Shown piece after piece: positions 60,640 through 64,000 of a stretch of DNA of 64,000 nucleotides. A program made the translations under genes and the position numbers. The stretch's first letter is position 1. Every line of letters starts with the position of its first letter. The stretch spans positions 374,501-438,500 of the forward strand of contig NC_134683.1 of NCBI RefSeq assembly GCF_024713945.1. The letters run 5' to 3'. This DNA comes from Dermatophagoides farinae (taxonomy: Eukaryota > Arthropoda > Arachnida > Sarcoptiformes > Pyroglyphidae). The notes beneath the pieces were generated by a model. The model was not told the DNA's origin and ran no database searches. It saw only the letters and a list, made by a program, of their open reading frames with translations.

Positions 60640-62279
60640 CTAATTAATCTGATAACATTGATTAAACCAATGGGTATAATTAATCAACAGAAATGCAATT
60701 GAAGCACCAATTGCCGATCCGAATTGTGTTTGCATTCCAACCCAAAACATACCGTTCATACGGTTATAATCACAAATCACCAATGTAATCATTGTTTTCG
60801 CATATGATGCAATTGTTATGAATGCGGCCCAAATTGCAACCATGATCCATGCGGCTATTGTATGCCATTGTTCACTATGAACCAAAGGTGGTGATGGACT
60901 CATCAAAGCTGATATCAATATATAAACGGCTAAAATTGTTGCCACCACTGTTAACATGGTAATCATTCGTATAGAACGATGTTCGACGAGCATTCCATAG
61001 AAACAACCAACTGGATATGAAATTGATGCTAAAATGACGACATAATGTAATGTATCGGCACTGTATGGCATTGCGGAAAATGGCTGCAACGAAAAAAATA
61101 AACATAAAGATGAATTGAATTGTCAATGAAAATCAATGAATAAATGAATCTTCAAACCTGTAATGGTGGCATAAATCCGAATGTTGTGAAACTATTCCAA
61201 AACATGAGACCAAGTAGATAGAAATATATCGAACGATTAATTTCGAATGTTTTTCCATTCGAATTCATTTCATTATGATGATGATGATGATTATTCAATG
61301 ATTCATCATTACAATCGTCATCATCATCGAGCGATAGTTCTACATAATTATCATCATTTAAATTGATTGACTTTTGTTGTCGTTGTCGTTCATCATTGAT
61401 GTTATTGTTGTCATCATTATTACTAATTGTTTTATCAAACAAATGCAAACGTTTTATACGTCGTTGTTCATGTCGTGCAAATGGTATGAATTCTAATGAT
61501 AAAAAAGCCAGATAGCTAATAATTAATGTAATGAATAATGATGTGAAAAATATTTCCACAGAAAATCTTGGTTCAATCAACGATGGTAATTGTAGCGATG
61601 ATGATGATGATACAATTGGATCAAGGATTGAGGATGATGAAATATTGCTAGAAATTTCCTGGGAATTTAACAATAATTCAGCTGATTTTGTTGTTGTTGT
61701 TATTGTTGGACATGAATCTTCATCCATTGATCCTATTGTATGACCAACACCTTGAATTAAAACAACCAAGCTTGGAATGAAACCACTAAGACCTTCACCA
61801 ACAAGATATGGTGTCATAAAACTGGAATCAAAACGTGCCATAAATGGTAAAAATGTAACGGATGATGTACAATCCACGAGAGCTAAGCCAAACGTAAAAA
61901 TTAATAAAAATATTGAATGTTCACCGCCGAAAATACAAATGGTTCGTTGCCAGAAACCAATCAACATCAAACAGGAAATTAGACCGATCAACATTTGTAT
62001 ATGTGTGGCTGAGATGTCATTCACAAAACGATTTTGTTTCATAATCCAATACAATAATGGACCGATATTTGCCAATTGTATCATCATATTTAAATGTGAT
62101 GCAAGTGTCCATCCTTCTGGTAATTGTTGCAACAATAATGGCATTTCTAACCACAAACCGGTTAATGCAATCCATGAACCTGTACCAAATAGCATTGCTA
62201 ATATTGATATTGGAACAACAGCCTTTGGATTCGTATCAATCATTTCGGTCATTTCGCCAATAAATGATTGTTGAGCCAT
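60640..62279 (-). CDS. Riboflavin transporter, SLC52A family
   Basis: Two exons: 62279-61158 and 61083-60640, joined in phase 0 (PPLQ|PFSAMPYSADTLHY) across a 74-bp intron, giving 521 residues. SLC52A proteins import riboflavin at the plasma membrane. Seen: about 11 membrane segments; the first carries the family sequence FGTGSWIALTGLWLEMPLL; LPEGWTLASHLNMMIQLANIGPLLY follows in the second; CTSSVTFLPFMARF and YLVGEGLSGFIPSLVVLIQG match the region before the central loop. That loop (about residues 255-350) is enlarged with Ser, Asn, Asp and His low complexity. The C-terminal half matches the family at YSADTLHYVVILASISYPVGCF. The length is close to the vertebrate ~450 plus the loop insertion. 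Confidence 0.93.
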
Positions 62280-64000
62280 GATGATGATGATGATGATGAT
62301 GATTTACACCGGATGGATCATCTATTCAGCAGGTTTTGGCAGAAAATATATTCGATGATTGAAAATTAAATCAATATTTTATCGTCGTCGTGATGTTTTG
62401 TATGTTTATGATAATTATGAGAGAAAAAAGTTTTTTCTGATCGATTTATTAATTTAATTAGGTGTTAATTGATGATGGCCATCAATTAGCAACGACAACA
62501 ACAACGGCAATGTCATAAATGTCTCTGTTAGTGTATATGCTACATGATCTTTGTTTTTCCAATCAATCAATTTTGAATTAATCAATTTTTCTTTTCTTTT
62601 TTTTTGTAGATAAGAAAGACAGAAATGTATCGGAAATGACAACAACAATGTTTGGCCATTGATTGATTTTTTTTTTGGCAAAAAATTTTTTTAATTCATC
62701 AGTTTAATTTATGTGTAAAGTAAACCATAGTTGGCACCATCATTTTATGAATAGAATGGAATCATTATCGTACTACTGCGTTTATTTTTCAACAACAACA
62801 AAAAAAACATCAAAGTTATTTTTATCACACACACAAATACCACACCCATCTTGAAAAATTACTTGATGCAACAAGCACACACACACACACAAATAAGCAA
62901 CAAACGAACAACGAAACAGCCAAAAAAAAAATCTTGAATTTCTAATCATAAAATCCTGGCAAAGAATCAGTAGAAAAAAAACAACGAGAAACAAGCAGAA
63001 TAATCTAGGGATTTTTCATGTTGTTGTTGTTATTAATTACATTGTCCATCAACTTGTAAAGCATTAAAATGTTGCCCATGTTTGGACGATTTCTGAAACA
63101 AAAACGAAACGAAAATAATCAAAATTCCAAGAAGAAAAAAAATTATAATGATGATAGCATTTGATAATCTCTTTTATGTTTTTTTTTTTGTTTTTTGTTT
63201 TTCTTCTAATAATTAATCAACTACGATCATTATGGCCAAATTTAGCAAATTCATTCACAGTTTTTTTTTGTTTCGTGTTTTAATGATGCTTGAAATTGTG
63301 TGTTTGAAATTTCGAAGGTCACTCGACCATCCAATGAATTCTTGAATTATCAATGACCGCGATATTTGCCAATATAAGATGTTTCCCGATGGAAACGATG
63401 ATTCAGTAAATGAGATAATACAAAAAAAATTCCTATGTTGTTATGAAATAGTTTTGTTTTTGTTTACCAATAAAAAACAGATGGTTGTAATTATAGAAAT
63501 ACTTCCGCTTCGAATTTCCCTCCACCACCTCCCCCCCGTAAACACACACACACCACAAACGCAAACACAAAAAAAAACATGTTATTTATACGCAGGAGGA
63601 AACGCAAAATGAATGTTAACAAACAACAAAAAAACCACCAACACAACATTGTATATTTTTTTTCGTTGCTGTACTAGTGGTTAATAATTTAGTTGTGAAA
63701 CGTTATTTTTATATGTTTTCTTCCATGGTGAAACTTCATCATCATCATCATCATTATTATTCAGTGTGTCACAATGGAAAAAAAATTCAATGAATGAATG
63801 AATGTGAAACATTTATGATTTTGTTGTTGTGTTATGGATCTGTTCATCTTCATTATCATTCAAGCTACAGTTACGTTTGGTTGGTTACATCAAATTAAAC
63901 TTAACTGAAAACTAGTTTGTTGTCAATCTGCCAGGTGTGTGTGTATATATCAGTGTTGTTATTATCGTGAATCGAAGCAAAACAAAAAAAAAAAAAATAA
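62280..64000. other. Upstream flank of the riboflavin transporter, mostly non-coding
   Basis: AT-rich DNA with (ATG)n next to the transporter's start codon, CA runs near 62825-62895 and a C-rich patch near 63520-63560. Apart from the possible last exon at 63033-63092 (minus strand), I see no coding sequence. Confidence 0.6.
63033..63092 (-). CDS. Possible terminal coding exon of a minus-strand gene leaving the window
   Basis: On the minus strand a pyrimidine-rich tract ending TTTTTGTTTCAG is followed by 60 nt of balanced composition reading KSSKHGQHFNALQVDGQCN and then TAA (frame assumed phase 0). The mixed residues contrast with the homopolymeric translations around it. A phase-1 reading would also be open for 27 residues, ending in Asn repeats. 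The upstream exons would have to lie beyond 64000, across an intron of more than 900 bp. Protein identity is unknown. Confidence 0.3.
   Translation of the reverse strand, partial: KSSKHGQHFNALQVDGQCN

Noticed and set aside
61531-62274. Plus-strand frames opposite the riboflavin transporter
   Set aside because: Antisense mirrors of a well-supported SLC52 coding region.
1-64000. tRNA, rRNA, CRISPR arrays and prokaryotic-type systems
   Set aside because: No B-box-like GGTTCGAATCC with cloverleaf partner, no rRNA core sequence, and no spaced direct repeats were seen. The repeats present are coding tandem repeats and microsatellites.

Overview
This window is eukaryotic nuclear DNA: AT-rich, full of (CA)n, (CAT)n and poly-A/T tracts, with spliced genes whose introns are short (mostly 53-92 bp, GT...AG). 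The products (a ZYG11-type CUL2 substrate receptor, an SLC38-type amino-acid transporter, an SLC52-type riboflavin transporter and an AHNAK-like giant protein) point to an animal. Base composition, intron size and Asn/Gln homopolymers suggest a small-genome arthropod, most likely an acariform (dust-mite-like) mite. The species assignment is inference only.

Layout. Positions 1-10356 are non-coding, with microsatellites and candidate 5' untranslated splice sites. Positions 10357-44756 (+) hold one giant gene of 11 coding exons. Once a single extra base near 24510 is allowed for, the exons sum to exactly 11,012 codons including the stop. The predicted protein has about 11,011 residues in this order: an IQ calmodulin-binding motif; about 45-48 AHNAK-like repeats; a long array of about 50-residue modules I do not recognise, partly carried on three equal-sized symmetric phase-1 exons; a Lys/Asp/Pro/Ser-rich disordered exon with a thrice-repeated helix motif; a second array of modules; and a basic tail. 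This gene is the most unusual object in the window.

Positions 44757-45793 form a convergent intergenic spacer carrying two head-to-head copies of a ~132-bp MITE-like element, giving a near-perfect 126-bp-arm palindrome. From there on the window is a compact cluster of ordinary genes. ZYG11-like (-) lies at 49260-45794 and a small zinc-finger ORF (-) at 50887-50612. An unknown four-TM protein (+) at 53251-54051 runs tail to tail into an unknown secreted protein (-) at 55648-54111. SLC38-like (-) is at 58059-56024. An unknown single-TM protein (+) at 59815-60555 runs tail to tail into SLC52-like (-) at 62279-60640. A possible last exon of a further minus-strand gene lies at 63092-63033. Two convergent pairs have spacers of only 59 and 84 bp, each containing opposed poly(A) signals.

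No rRNA, tRNA, CRISPR array, prokaryotic operon or complete transposase gene was seen. All exon joins were worked out by hand from reading frames, splice consensus and homology between repeats. They have not been checked against transcripts.
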